A DNA stretch of 64,000 bases from Martinezella dioscoreae. GTDB lineage: Bacteria > Pseudomonadota > Alphaproteobacteria > Rhizobiales > Rhizobiaceae. The position numbers and the translations under genes are program-made. Numbering within the stretch: position 1 is the stretch's first letter; each line of letters begins with the position of its first letter. Positions 1-8,132 of this stretch are shown piece by piece. The notes under the pieces were generated by a model, which ran no database searches, had not been told where the DNA came from, and saw only the letters and a program-made list of their open reading frames with translations. Location of the stretch: positions 248,001-312,000 of the forward strand of contig NZ_BLAJ01000004.1 in the NCBI RefSeq assembly GCF_009176305.1, read 5' to 3'.

Positions 1-801
1 GTGAACATAGGCCTCGTTGCCCTGGTAGCCCAGTTCCGCGATCACGATCGGCTTCTTGAAGCGTTTCACACGGTCGTAGCCGGGTTTGGTCGCTTCCACG
101 AAGGTCGAATCTCGCCCGAGCTTGCGCTGATCGAACGGCTGGTAACCGAAGACCGACAGCCCGACGACGTCGACGAATGAATCGCCGGGATAATAGGCTT
201 CAAGCCCATCCTTGCCCATCGGCGACCACATATACTTCGCCGAGGGAAGGCTCTTGCGGCAGACGGTGACGGCGTGCCTGTAGGCCTTCACATACTCCTC
301 CGCATTCCAGTAGGCCCAGGTGAACTGCCCGTTCTTCTCATCCATTTCCTGCGCCCAGCGAATGGTGACGGGTGCATTGAGCTTCGCGGCCGCCGAGCAG
401 ATCGCCGTCATGTTGGAATCATAGTGGCCCGCCAGAATTCCATTGAGTAGATCGGTAGGCGTGACGCGCCAGTCGCGGGCCCATGACCAGGGCTCGATGG
501 TGATCAGCAGCGAACGCCCACGCTTGCGGGCATAATCGTCTGCCGTACTCAGCGTCGACAGATCGACGTCTTCCCAAGGCAGGAAAAGATGCTCGATCTT
601 CGGATTGGGGTCACTGGAAAAGTCCCCGTTGGGATCATAGGCACCCCCCGGCAGCGATTGGGGTGTGATGATCGGCCTCTTGTCGTTGAAGAGAGGCCGA
701 GTCTCGGCCTTCGCGTCCAGGCCGTTGCTGGCAGCGTATACGCCCCCGCAGAGGGCGCCAGCCGCAAGCAAGGCCGTCGTCAGCTTTGATAGAGTTTTCA
801 T
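1..801 (-). CDS. GH26-like secreted glycoside hydrolase, partial (runs off left edge)
   Basis: The reading frame opens at the ATG complementary to 799-801 and stays open to base 1, so the C-terminus is missing; at least 267 residues are present. The N-terminus (MKTLSKLTTALLAAGALCGG) is a signal peptide. The middle carries RWAQEMDEK, which resembles the acid/base segment of GH26 (R-x-x-HEMN type), and near the edge IVIAELGYQG resembles the nucleophile segment. The predicted role is periplasmic or extracellular cleavage of a beta-linked glycan. It is the last visible gene of the uxs operon, 17 bases after the DUF995 gene, so it probably trims or releases the polymer made by that operon. The GH26 assignment is by motif; another clan GH-A family is possible. 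Confidence 0.75.
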   Translation of the reverse strand, partial: MKTLSKLTTALLAAGALCGGVYAASNGLDAKAETRPLFNDKRPIITPQSLPGGAYDPNGDFSSDPNPKIEHLFLPWEDVDLSTLSTADDYARKRGRSLLITIEPWSWARDWRVTPTDLLNGILAGHYDSNMTAICSAAAKLNAPVTIRWAQEMDEKNGQFTWAYWNAEEYVKAYRHAVTVCRKSLPSAKYMWSPMGKDGLEAYYPGDSFVDVVGLSVFGYQPFDQRKLGRDSTFVEATKPGYDRVKRFKKPIVIAELGYQGNEAYVH

Positions 802-818
802 AGCTTTGCCTCCTTCCT

Positions 819-1358
819 CTATTCGGTCTTGTGGACGGTCAAAGAGGTCTTCAAGGCCTCCAGTCGTTGTGAGACCAGATCATCGGCGATCAAGTTTGTC
901 GCCTCGTCGGTTTTCTTGGTGACGGGATGGCGAAACACGAACCATGCTCCGCCAGTCTCGCGTTTCTGATAGATCGTTCCATCGAGAATGCGATGGATGA
1001 AGCAGGTCTTGGCGGGAAACTGGCCGTTCGTGGCGTGCCAGGTTGCCTCGAGACACAGACGGCCGGTGTCCGTCACAGCCCAGCGGCCTTCAGCCCAGGA
1101 TTGTCCGTTGGTCCCGTCGACCCAGGCAGAAAACCGACGGTCGGTATCCTGCATTCGGCCAGCACCATCAGGCCAGCGCCAGCTCTTGTCGTGATAGAGC
1201 ATGTAAAGTTCAACCGCCGTCATGGGTCTTGCTCCATCCGGCACCTTGGTGGTCGTTGCGGCCAAGGCCGTATTGCTCCCCGCTGCAAGTCCAAGCACGA
1301 TCGCACATGCCAGCGATGCGGCGGGGACCAGGGAGGTCTGTGTCCTTAATGGCTTCAT
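819..1358 (-). CDS. DUF995 family secreted protein
   Basis: A 179-residue protein with a clear signal peptide (hydrophobic stretch about residues 13-33, cleavage likely after ALA). The mature part has the DUF995 pattern: an N-terminal MTAVELYMLYHDKSW element, aromatic and glycine-rich strands, and two cysteines (in RLCLEA and KTCFIHR) that could form a disulfide. DUF995 proteins are small exported proteins of Rhizobiales with no known biochemical activity. Its start codon overlaps the upstream UDP-glucose dehydrogenase stop (ATGA), so the two are translationally coupled. The operon context suggests a role in periplasmic handling or export of the polysaccharide. Confidence 0.8.
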   Translation of the reverse strand: MKPLRTQTSLVPAASLACAIVLGLAAGSNTALAATTTKVPDGARPMTAVELYMLYHDKSWRWPDGAGRMQDTDRRFSAWVDGTNGQSWAEGRWAVTDTGRLCLEATWHATNGQFPAKTCFIHRILDGTIYQKRETGGAWFVFRHPVTKKTDEATNLIADDLVSQRLEALKTSLTVHKTE

Positions 1359-2773
1359 ATTGCTTCTCCCGTATCGTGGATTGGAACGAGCTTTGGGGTT
1401 GCCGCCTTTACGGCTCGCTGCCGGTTTCGTCGTTTGGCGATATCGCGCAGGCTGCTATGTGTGCTTGCCGACTTACCTATGGAGCAGACGTGAAAGCCAA
1501 TCCGGCGGGCGGCTTCCGCATCCAGCGCATTTCGCAGATCTATGAGAACAGGCTGGCGCAGTTTCTTCTTGAGCTGGGCCAGGTTGATCTTTCGGATGGC
1601 GTCCCATTCCGTCATGACGACGACGGCATCCGCGTTTCTCGCGCATTCATAAAGATCCTCGTGGAAATCGACGCTGCTGAGGACTTTTGCTGCATTCTCG
1701 ATGCCGACGGGGTCATATGCCCGGATGCGGGCACCCAGGCGCTGCAGGGTTTCGATGAGCGGCACGGAGGGCGCGTCGCGCATGTCGTCGGTATCGGGTC
1801 TGAAGGTCAGGCCGAGAATGGCGATGGTCAGGCCGTCAATATCGCCGCCAAGTGCCTTGCTGACCTTCCGTGCCATGCGCCGCTTGCGCATCTCGTTGAC
1901 GGCAAGGGTTTCCTCGACGATACGCAACGCCACGCCATGGTCCTGCGCCGTCTGCAACAACGCAAGCGCGCTTTTGGGGAAGCATGAGCCGCCATAGCCA
2001 GGGCCGGCGGCAAGGAGGCTTGCCCCGATGCGCTTGTCGAGCCCCATACCGAGCGCCAGCTCTCCGACATCGCTGCCCATCTCCTCGCAAAGATCGGCAA
2101 GTTCGTTGATGAAGGTGATCTTCGTGGCGAGAAAGGCATTGGCGGCATGCTTGATCAGCTCAGCCGTCCGACGCATCGTGATGATGACGGGCGTATTCTG
2201 GCGCTCGATCGGGACATCATAGAGCTCGACAAGCCGTTTGCAGGCCCATTCCTCCTCCACGCCCAGGACGATGCGGTCCGGAGCGAGAAAATCCTGCACC
2301 GCAATGCCTTCGCGCAGAAATTCCGGATTGGAGGCGACGGCGAAGGTGCCAGGCGTCCGGACCGAGCTGATGATCCTGTGCACGGCGTCGCCGGTTCCGA
2401 CCGGCACCGTCGATCTTATCACCACGATACTATCAGCCGAGATAAGCGCCGCGAGCTCGCGCGCTGCCTGGTAAATGAAGGAAAGGTCGACATCCGCCTG
2501 TCCTGGATGCGGGGGCGCAGCGATCGCTATGAAGACGATGGCTGCTCCTTCGACCGCCTTTGCGATGTCGCAAGTGAAGTCCAGCCGTCCCGCGGCATAG
2601 TTTCGTTCCACCAGCTCGTCGAGATCCGGTTCGTAGATCGGAATCCTGCCGTGACGAAGGGCGGCGATCTTATCGGCATTCTTGTCCACACAGACGACAC
2701 GATTGCCCCATTCGGCGAAGCATGTGCCGCTGACCAAGCCCACATATCCGGTTCCAATAACAGCTATCTTCAT
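1355..2773 (-). CDS. UDP-glucose 6-dehydrogenase
   Basis: A 472-residue UDP-glucose/GDP-mannose dehydrogenase that oxidises UDP-glucose to UDP-glucuronate with NAD. The start at 2773 is chosen because the Rossmann motif MKIAVIGTGYVGLVSG begins there, whereas the longer frame (to 2815) adds an unrelated leader. The catalytic segment GPGYGGSCFPKSALAL holds the active-site Cys and Lys; the Asp usually following FPK is Ser here. The length matches the family apart from a basic tail of about 40 residues. The product feeds the UDP-xylose synthase encoded first in the same operon, so the operon supplies its own substrate. It starts 39 bases beyond the GT2 stop codon. Confidence 0.93.
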   Translation of the reverse strand: MKIAVIGTGYVGLVSGTCFAEWGNRVVCVDKNADKIAALRHGRIPIYEPDLDELVERNYAAGRLDFTCDIAKAVEGAAIVFIAIAAPPHPGQADVDLSFIYQAARELAALISADSIVVIRSTVPVGTGDAVHRIISSVRTPGTFAVASNPEFLREGIAVQDFLAPDRIVLGVEEEWACKRLVELYDVPIERQNTPVIITMRRTAELIKHAANAFLATKITFINELADLCEEMGSDVGELALGMGLDKRIGASLLAAGPGYGGSCFPKSALALLQTAQDHGVALRIVEETLAVNEMRKRRMARKVSKALGGDIDGLTIAILGLTFRPDTDDMRDAPSVPLIETLQRLGARIRAYDPVGIENAAKVLSSVDFHEDLYECARNADAVVVMTEWDAIRKINLAQLKKKLRQPVLIDLRNALDAEAARRIGFHVCSIGKSASTHSSLRDIAKRRNRQRAVKAATPKLVPIHDTGEAI

Positions 2774-2811
2774 GTGCGTTCCCGCCAATAGCGTCCTTCC
2801 CGTCATGAACC

Positions 2812-4641
2812 TCAATCGTCCGTGTCACTCACGTGCCAGTGCGGATTGAGCACCATTCTGTGCAGTCCACGCCCGCCAATGCCGGCGCCCGCCACCGAAA
2901 AGCGATTGTCGAACAGCACGTAGCCGTCGGTGTCCCAAATCAGTGATTGTACTCCGGCGCGGCCGTGCTCCATGATGCCGACAAATGGCAGCGCCGTCAG
3001 AGCAAGCAGAGCGCTGGCGAGCGCTGGCCGATAAAAGCGCTTGTTCGCGCCGAGCGTGTTTTCACGCGCATGCTGGACGATGATGACCAGCAGCAGCAAA
3101 GTGTAGATGGCGGCATTCATCGTTGCGAAGATATAAAAGCCGCTGCTCTCCTCCGCGCTGACGGATAGCACCGGCAAGATGGAGGCGAGAGAGAGAAAGC
3201 CATAGGGTGCAAGGACCCGGAACGGCAGCGGATCGACCTCCGATGTGCCTTTCGGCGTGACGCGGAAATCCACGAACGATCCGGTCGCCCGATCGTGAAT
3301 GGCAGCCAGAGCGCCCACGAGTGCCCACGGCCAGCGGGCAAACAGGAACAATGTCATCTCCCAGCTCAGGATCCTGGCATTGGCCGGCCTGAACGTATGC
3401 GTACTGCGCCAGCGATAAGCGAACAGGATCAGCAGAACGGATTGCGGCACGAAGTGCAGCAGAAAATCGGGATAGGAGACATCGACGAAGGTCCTGCCTC
3501 TAACAAGCGCGATGATGGGCATGACGAACATCAGCGCCATGAAGAGCGAGAAAAGAGAATACCAGAGCTGCGAAAACAGGAACTGGATCTTGAGACGCAG
3601 CGGCAGCCGCTTGATCAAGCTTGGCGAATATTGCAGCAGGATCATCATCAGGCTGCGCGACCACTGAAACTCCTGGGTGATGAGATCGGCAAAGGTGCGC
3701 GGGCCATCGCCATGCGCAATGGCATCGAGCGCATGAATGCCACGCCAGCCGTGCGCATTCATCATCAGCGTGGTGGAGTGGTCTTCCGCCAGCTCTGGGC
3801 CTAGACCGCCAATGCTCTTCAGGGCCTTGGTGCGAACGGCGTAGTGCGAGCCGATGCAAAGCGGCGACAGCCCGTGATTGAACCCCACCTGAAGCGATCC
3901 GTGCATGCTGGCTTCCGCATAGAGACGGCCGCGTGCCGACCAGCTTTCACCGGCATTCCGATCGCAGATGCTCGGCGCGGAGACATAGCCGACCGCCGGA
4001 TCGGCGAAGGGGCGAAGCATCTGAAAAAGATAGCCTTGCTCGGGCACATGATCGGCATCGAGCTGCACGACGAAATCATAGCCTTCATAGCCGTAGTGAT
4101 CGTAGAAGAAGGCGAGATTGCCTTCCTTGCAGCGGGTGCGCCGCGGCCAGGTCTGGCGGTGATAATCTTCGCGGCCCCTGCGGGTGGATACCTGGACGCC
4201 ATGTTTGCGGCACCAATCCAGCGTCGAGGGTGACGGATCTTCATCCGCGAGCCAGGTGTCGTGCGGCACATTCTGTGCCAGCATGGCATCCAACGTCCGG
4301 GCCACCACCGCGAAGGGCTCCGATGGTGCCTTGGTGACGACCATGGCGATGCGGCTGCCGGCGGGAAGCCGCAATTGCCCCGTCGGCTTTTCGGCGCGAA
4401 AGAAGACGATGATGAAATAGGCTGGAATGATCGTCACCCAGGCAAGCACCAGGGTCAGCAAGACCGATCCCATCGGGTCGACGTGGTGTGCGGGTGTAAA
4501 CCACCAGCTCCAGAAATAGACAAGCGCCGCGAGCCATAGCGTGGCGCAAGCGACATATTCCGCGCGCTGGCGACCCCGCAGGACCGGCGTCATCAACGCC
4601 CTTTCCTTCATTGCTTCAGCTCGTGTCCGGATCGATGTCAT
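2812..4641 (-). CDS. Cellulose-synthase-like GT2 polysaccharide synthase
   Basis: A 609-residue membrane glycosyltransferase. Two membrane segments near residues 20-75 precede a cytoplasmic GT2 domain; the motifs ADEDPS, DADHVPE, ELAEDHST and QEFQWSRS correspond to the D, DxD, TED and QxxRW motifs of processive beta-glycan synthases. The last reads QEFQW, with Gln in place of the usual Arg. About six further membrane helices follow from residue 330. The start at 4641 overlaps the epimerase stop (ATGA); the frame could begin at 4812 but that would overlap the epimerase. It is probably the polymerase of this operon, using sugar nucleotides derived from UDP-xylose or UDP-arabinose and extruding the chain through the inner membrane. 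Confidence 0.88.
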   Translation of the reverse strand: MTSIRTRAEAMKERALMTPVLRGRQRAEYVACATLWLAALVYFWSWWFTPAHHVDPMGSVLLTLVLAWVTIIPAYFIIVFFRAEKPTGQLRLPAGSRIAMVVTKAPSEPFAVVARTLDAMLAQNVPHDTWLADEDPSPSTLDWCRKHGVQVSTRRGREDYHRQTWPRRTRCKEGNLAFFYDHYGYEGYDFVVQLDADHVPEQGYLFQMLRPFADPAVGYVSAPSICDRNAGESWSARGRLYAEASMHGSLQVGFNHGLSPLCIGSHYAVRTKALKSIGGLGPELAEDHSTTLMMNAHGWRGIHALDAIAHGDGPRTFADLITQEFQWSRSLMMILLQYSPSLIKRLPLRLKIQFLFSQLWYSLFSLFMALMFVMPIIALVRGRTFVDVSYPDFLLHFVPQSVLLILFAYRWRSTHTFRPANARILSWEMTLFLFARWPWALVGALAAIHDRATGSFVDFRVTPKGTSEVDPLPFRVLAPYGFLSLASILPVLSVSAEESSGFYIFATMNAAIYTLLLLVIIVQHARENTLGANKRFYRPALASALLALTALPFVGIMEHGRAGVQSLIWDTDGYVLFDNRFSVAGAGIGGRGLHRMVLNPHWHVSDTDD

Positions 4642-5624
4642 CCTCGCATCTCCAGTCCGAAGAAGGGAGCCGCGGTCCGGATGATTGTTTCGATATTCGA
4701 ATGCAGAGCGTGGAAGCCGAGTTTCTCGGCGGCAAGTTCGGAAGCGGCATAAAGGACAGGCGGATCGCCCGGTCGCTGCCCGTGCATGGCGATGGGAACC
4801 TTGCGTCCGCAAACGCGTTCGATCTCCCCGACGATCTCCTTGATCGACGTGCCGTGCCCTGTTCCCAGATTGACGGCAAGATTGTCACCACCAGCCAATA
4901 GATACTCGACTGCCAGGACATGCGCCCTGGCGAGATCCAGCACGTGGATATAGTCGCGCACACAGGTACCATCCGGCGTGTCGTAATCGTCTCCATAGAC
5001 TTCCAAGGTTTCGATCGCGCCGGCCGCCGCCAGCAACGCGCGTGGAATGAGATGCGTTTCGGGATCATGCCATTCGCCCAGTTCCCGTTCGGGATCGGCG
5101 CCCGAGGCGTTAAAGTAGCGTAGTGCCACATAGGAAAGTCCGTATGCGGCTGAATAGTCGGCGAGCATGTGTTCGGCAATCAGCTTCGTTCTGCCATAGG
5201 GATTGATGGGTCGAGGCGTCTCGCATTCGCGGATCGGCAGATGGGCGGGAATTCCGTATATCGCGCAGCTCGATGAAAAGATCAGCCTATTGGCTTGCGC
5301 GCGGCGGCACGCCTCTAGAACCGACAGCGTGCCGGTGACATTGTTGGCGTAGTATTTCGCGGGATTTTCAACCGACTCGCCGACATAGGCCGAGGCGGCG
5401 AAATGTATGACCGCCGCAGGCCTGTGGCCATCGATCGCCTCAACAAGGCGGGGCGTGTCGAGAATATCGCCTTGGACGAAGGGCCCCCAGCGCACGGAGG
5501 TCAGGTGGCCCGTCGAGAGATTGTCATAGACGACGGGCTCGAAGCCCTGGCGATGAAGGAGTTTCGCGGTGTGGCTGCCGATGAAGCCGGCGCCACCCAC
5601 GACGAGTATTTTTTGCCTGGCCAT
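4638..5624 (-). CDS. GalE-like NAD-dependent epimerase (UDP-glucose or UDP-xylose 4-epimerase)
   Basis: A 328-residue short-chain dehydrogenase/reductase. It starts MARQKILVVGGAGFIGSH with the GxxGxxG dinucleotide fold, carries the Ser region SSSCAIYG and the catalytic YGRTK (YxxxK), and ends like GalE. The ATG at 5624 overlaps the UXS stop (TGATG), which fixes the start. Sequence alone cannot separate UDP-galactose from UDP-arabinose epimerases. Position directly after a UDP-xylose synthase is the arrangement of the S. meliloti uxs1-uxe pair, where the second gene makes UDP-arabinose, so UDP-xylose 4-epimerase is the favoured role. Confidence 0.88.
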   Translation of the reverse strand: MARQKILVVGGAGFIGSHTAKLLHRQGFEPVVYDNLSTGHLTSVRWGPFVQGDILDTPRLVEAIDGHRPAAVIHFAASAYVGESVENPAKYYANNVTGTLSVLEACRRAQANRLIFSSSCAIYGIPAHLPIRECETPRPINPYGRTKLIAEHMLADYSAAYGLSYVALRYFNASGADPERELGEWHDPETHLIPRALLAAAGAIETLEVYGDDYDTPDGTCVRDYIHVLDLARAHVLAVEYLLAGGDNLAVNLGTGHGTSIKEIVGEIERVCGRKVPIAMHGQRPGDPPVLYAASELAAEKLGFHALHSNIETIIRTAAPFFGLEMRG

Positions 5625-6637
5625 CACGCAACCTCGAAAAGCTCGCTGCTTGGACGAACCAGCTGCCGTTCGAAGTAGGCGATGGTGGACTTCAGCCCAT
5701 CCGCTAGCGCGACCGACGGTTCCCATCCCAGTTCGCGTTTCGCGACGCTGATGTCGGGCCGGCGCTGACGCGGATCGTCGACCGGCAAGGGCTTATGGAC
5801 GATCTTTGAGCTGGAGCCGGTGATCGCGATCACCTGTTCGGCAAGATCACGCACGGTAAATTCCCCCGGATTACCGAGATTAACAGGCGTATGGATGACC
5901 GTTTGGTCGGCCATAAGGCGGACAAAACCATCGATCAGGTCGGCGACATAGCAGAACGAGCGCGTCTGGGAGCCATCGCCATAGACCGTGATGTCCTGGC
6001 CCCTGAGTGCCTGGACGATGAAATTGGATACGACGCGGCCGTCGTCGGGGCGCATGCGCGGCCCATAGGTGTTGAAGATACGGGCAATCCTGATGTCGAC
6101 GCCGTGCTTAGCGTGAAAGTCACGGAAAAGCGTTTCGGCGGAACGCTTGCCTTCGTCGTAGCACGAGCGGGGGCCGAAGGAATTGACGTTGCCCCAATAG
6201 TTCTCAGGCTGCGGATGTACCTGGGGATCTCCATAGATCTCCGATGTGGAGGCCTGGAAGATGCGCGCCTGGTGATGAGCGGCTAGCTCCAGCAGGTTGA
6301 GCGAGCCGAAAACGCATGTCTTCATCGTATGGATCGGATCGGCCTGATAATGCGGCGGAGATGCCGGGCAGGCCAGATTGTAGATCTCGCTGACAGGCAG
6401 ATCGAGTGACGCTATGACGTCATGGCGGATAAAGCTGAACGTGTCATAGCGAAGAAGATGCCACAAATTGTCCATCCGCCCGGTTGAAAAATCATCCACG
6501 CAGATGACTTCATGGCCATCCTGCAGAAGCCGGTCGCAAAGGTGCGAGCCGAGGAACCCCGCGCCTCCCGCAACAAGAATCGTACGTCTCTTGGTATTTT
6601 TTGGAGTGATGCCTGCAGATTTGAACGCTATGCCCAT
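5624..6637 (-). CDS. UDP-glucuronate decarboxylase (UDP-xylose synthase)
   Basis: A 337-residue extended SDR enzyme that converts UDP-glucuronate to UDP-xylose and CO2 with bound NAD. Motifs: AGGAGFLGSHLC (GxxGxxG), ACPASPPHYQ, STSEIYGDP, the catalytic YDEGKRS (YxxxK) and the GPRMRPDDGRVVSNF segment typical of this family. The ATG at 6637 is preceded by GGGAGGG; a TTG one codon earlier is possible. It is the first gene of a minus-strand operon of at least six genes, with an AT-rich upstream region of nearly 600 bases, so the operon promoter lies there. Confidence 0.92.
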   Translation of the reverse strand: MGIAFKSAGITPKNTKRRTILVAGGAGFLGSHLCDRLLQDGHEVICVDDFSTGRMDNLWHLLRYDTFSFIRHDVIASLDLPVSEIYNLACPASPPHYQADPIHTMKTCVFGSLNLLELAAHHQARIFQASTSEIYGDPQVHPQPENYWGNVNSFGPRSCYDEGKRSAETLFRDFHAKHGVDIRIARIFNTYGPRMRPDDGRVVSNFIVQALRGQDITVYGDGSQTRSFCYVADLIDGFVRLMADQTVIHTPVNLGNPGEFTVRDLAEQVIAITGSSSKIVHKPLPVDDPRQRRPDISVAKRELGWEPSVALADGLKSTIAYFERQLVRPSSELFEVA

Positions 6638-7216
6638 CAAACCCTCCCGGTACTTTAGACACGCAGCCGAGTATCAAGGCGAAGTAAGACTTCCGCCTTG
6701 TTGTAGGCTGTTTACAACTGGGAATTATTTCTGCAATTTATGGCTATAGTTTACTAACGTTTAACTATGCTGTCGTTATCAAGGAATGCAGAAGTTTTAC
6801 ATTCTGTCCATTTTTGTCGCTATCAGCGCTGATGTATTAATTTAAAATAATTTACATTGGGCGTGTGATTTAAATTGTAGTTTTTACTATAGAATTCAGA
6901 TATACGTTGGTATTATAAGATATTTTAGAGATATCAATGAGTATTGTTATTTATCTCCGCCCCAGATGGCGAAGCCGATAGGCGTAAGGGAGAGTCGACC
7001 CAAATTCGGCTTCAAATAAATTCGCGCGATATGTTGTATCACGATACTCCTCTTCTCCAGCAAGTTTTCGTGTCCGCGCCCTGCGCGACAGCAACAAAGC
7101 ACCGTGGCTCATCTGAGATCTTGTAAGCGGATAATTCCATAAGGGCGAATGCCCGAACCATGAGCGTTCTGACACCCCGAGGGAGCGGCAAGGATAGGGG
7201 CGCGGGCGCTTGATGG
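6638..7216. other. Long AT-rich intergenic region upstream of the uxs operon
   Basis: No convincing gene. The stretch 6700-6950 is markedly AT-rich compared with its neighbours, including runs such as TTTAAAATAATTTACATT, and is the likely promoter/regulator region for the leftward uxs operon. The short frames seen around 6951-7175 lack a ribosome site and a recognisable family and were not called. Confidence 0.6.
6700..6718. promoter_or_regulatory. Inverted repeat GTTGTA-N7-TACAAC upstream of the uxs operon
   Basis: A perfect 6-base inverted repeat with a 7-base spacer, 63 bases upstream of the UDP-xylose synthase start. Size and position would suit an operator for a dimeric regulator, but no T-tract or known consensus is present. 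Binding is an inference only. Confidence 0.3.
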
Positions 7217-7555
7217 CTAGGTCAGGCGCAGATCCAGGCGCGGATGCAGCTTTTTCAGATTTGGCAATGATTTCATCTGCCAGGGAATTTGCGACGAGCC
7301 GCAGACGGTAAGATGAACATCCGGATGCTTGCGCGCCTCTATCGTCAGTTTGGCAAGCAGGTTGATGCCCGAAGAATTCAAGAATTGCAGACCGGTGAGA
7401 TCGAAAGTCGCCTTGCCTCCGCCCCCATGAAGGATCGTCCTGGCCAGATCATAGACCGGTGCATAGGCGTCGGGACCCGCCAGACGCATGGTTCCGTCAA
7501 AATAAAGGGTGCTGCCTTCGGACCAGACGCGGAATGCTTCTTCTTTGATTTCCAT
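7217..7555 (-). CDS. STAS-domain anti-anti-sigma-like protein
   Basis: A 112-residue single STAS domain. The segment DLTGLQFLNSSGINLLAKL matches the conserved strand-helix of anti-anti-sigma factors, with tandem serines at the position that is phosphorylated by cognate kinases and dephosphorylated by PP2C phosphatases. It is the last gene of a minus-strand operon that also encodes a PP2C phosphatase and ATPase-fold proteins, so it is probably the final switch whose phosphorylation state sets binding to a partner. The output target is not visible in the window. Confidence 0.85.
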   Translation of the reverse strand: MEIKEEAFRVWSEGSTLYFDGTMRLAGPDAYAPVYDLARTILHGGGGKATFDLTGLQFLNSSGINLLAKLTIEARKHPDVHLTVCGSSQIPWQMKSLPNLKKLHPRLDLRLT

Positions 7556-7573
7556 AAAAGGCCTCTCGCTGGT

Positions 7574-8128
7574 TCACGCCGATGAAATCGCCATTGCGGC
7601 ATAGGTTTGCAGCTTGATCCGCTTGTGCGGACCATCCTCGTCGAAATGCCAGGCCAACTGGACCTGGTAGTCGCTCATCAATGTCAACAGTCCTAACCCG
7701 GATGCATCGTCGCCGGCAAGAACGCTTGCCTCGATCTGTTCTATCAGGAGATCGCCGGGATCGCCGGCCGTAACCCTCAGCAATAATTCCTGGAAGCGTT
7801 CAGTCGCGTCGCGGTCGATAAAGTTTCCGATCCGCATCCTGAAATGATGGTCATCCCTCAACGCCTCGATCAGGATCTCGCCCGTGGCGCGGAACTTGAT
7901 GGAGTTTTCGATGAGCTCGTTGGTCAAATAACCGATATCGTGCCGTACCGTCTTGTATTGGCGCTCGGAAGCACGGAAATCGAGCGCCATCGTTTCCGCG
8001 ATAAAGTCGGATGTCATGGCCGAATGGCGCCACGCCAAGTGAAGAGGTCCGTCGAACAGGCGAATGCGAAGGGCATTGGTGCCGTCGAACGAAACCAGAT
8101 GTTCCTTGCCGAAAATTGCTGTTGTCAT
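7574..8128 (-). CDS. Slr1658-like ATPase-fold regulator (candidate switch kinase)
   Basis: A 184-residue protein. NELIENSIKF resembles the N box and SGLGLLTLMSDY the G box of GHKL ATPases, as in anti-sigma serine kinases of the RsbW/Slr1658 type. There is no membrane segment or signal peptide. It lies 4 bases downstream of the PP2C phosphatase gene and 18 bases upstream of the STAS gene, the expected kinase-phosphatase-substrate trio of a partner-switching module. Kinase activity is inferred, since the middle of the ATP lid is short and divergent. Confidence 0.75.
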   Translation of the reverse strand: MTTAIFGKEHLVSFDGTNALRIRLFDGPLHLAWRHSAMTSDFIAETMALDFRASERQYKTVRHDIGYLTNELIENSIKFRATGEILIEALRDDHHFRMRIGNFIDRDATERFQELLLRVTAGDPGDLLIEQIEASVLAGDDASGLGLLTLMSDYQVQLAWHFDEDGPHKRIKLQTYAAMAISSA

Positions 8129-8132
8129 CTCC

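Noticed and set aside
6951..7175. 74-codon minus-strand ORF upstream of the uxs operon
   Set aside because: No ribosome site, domain or signal peptide; likely chance in an intergenic region.
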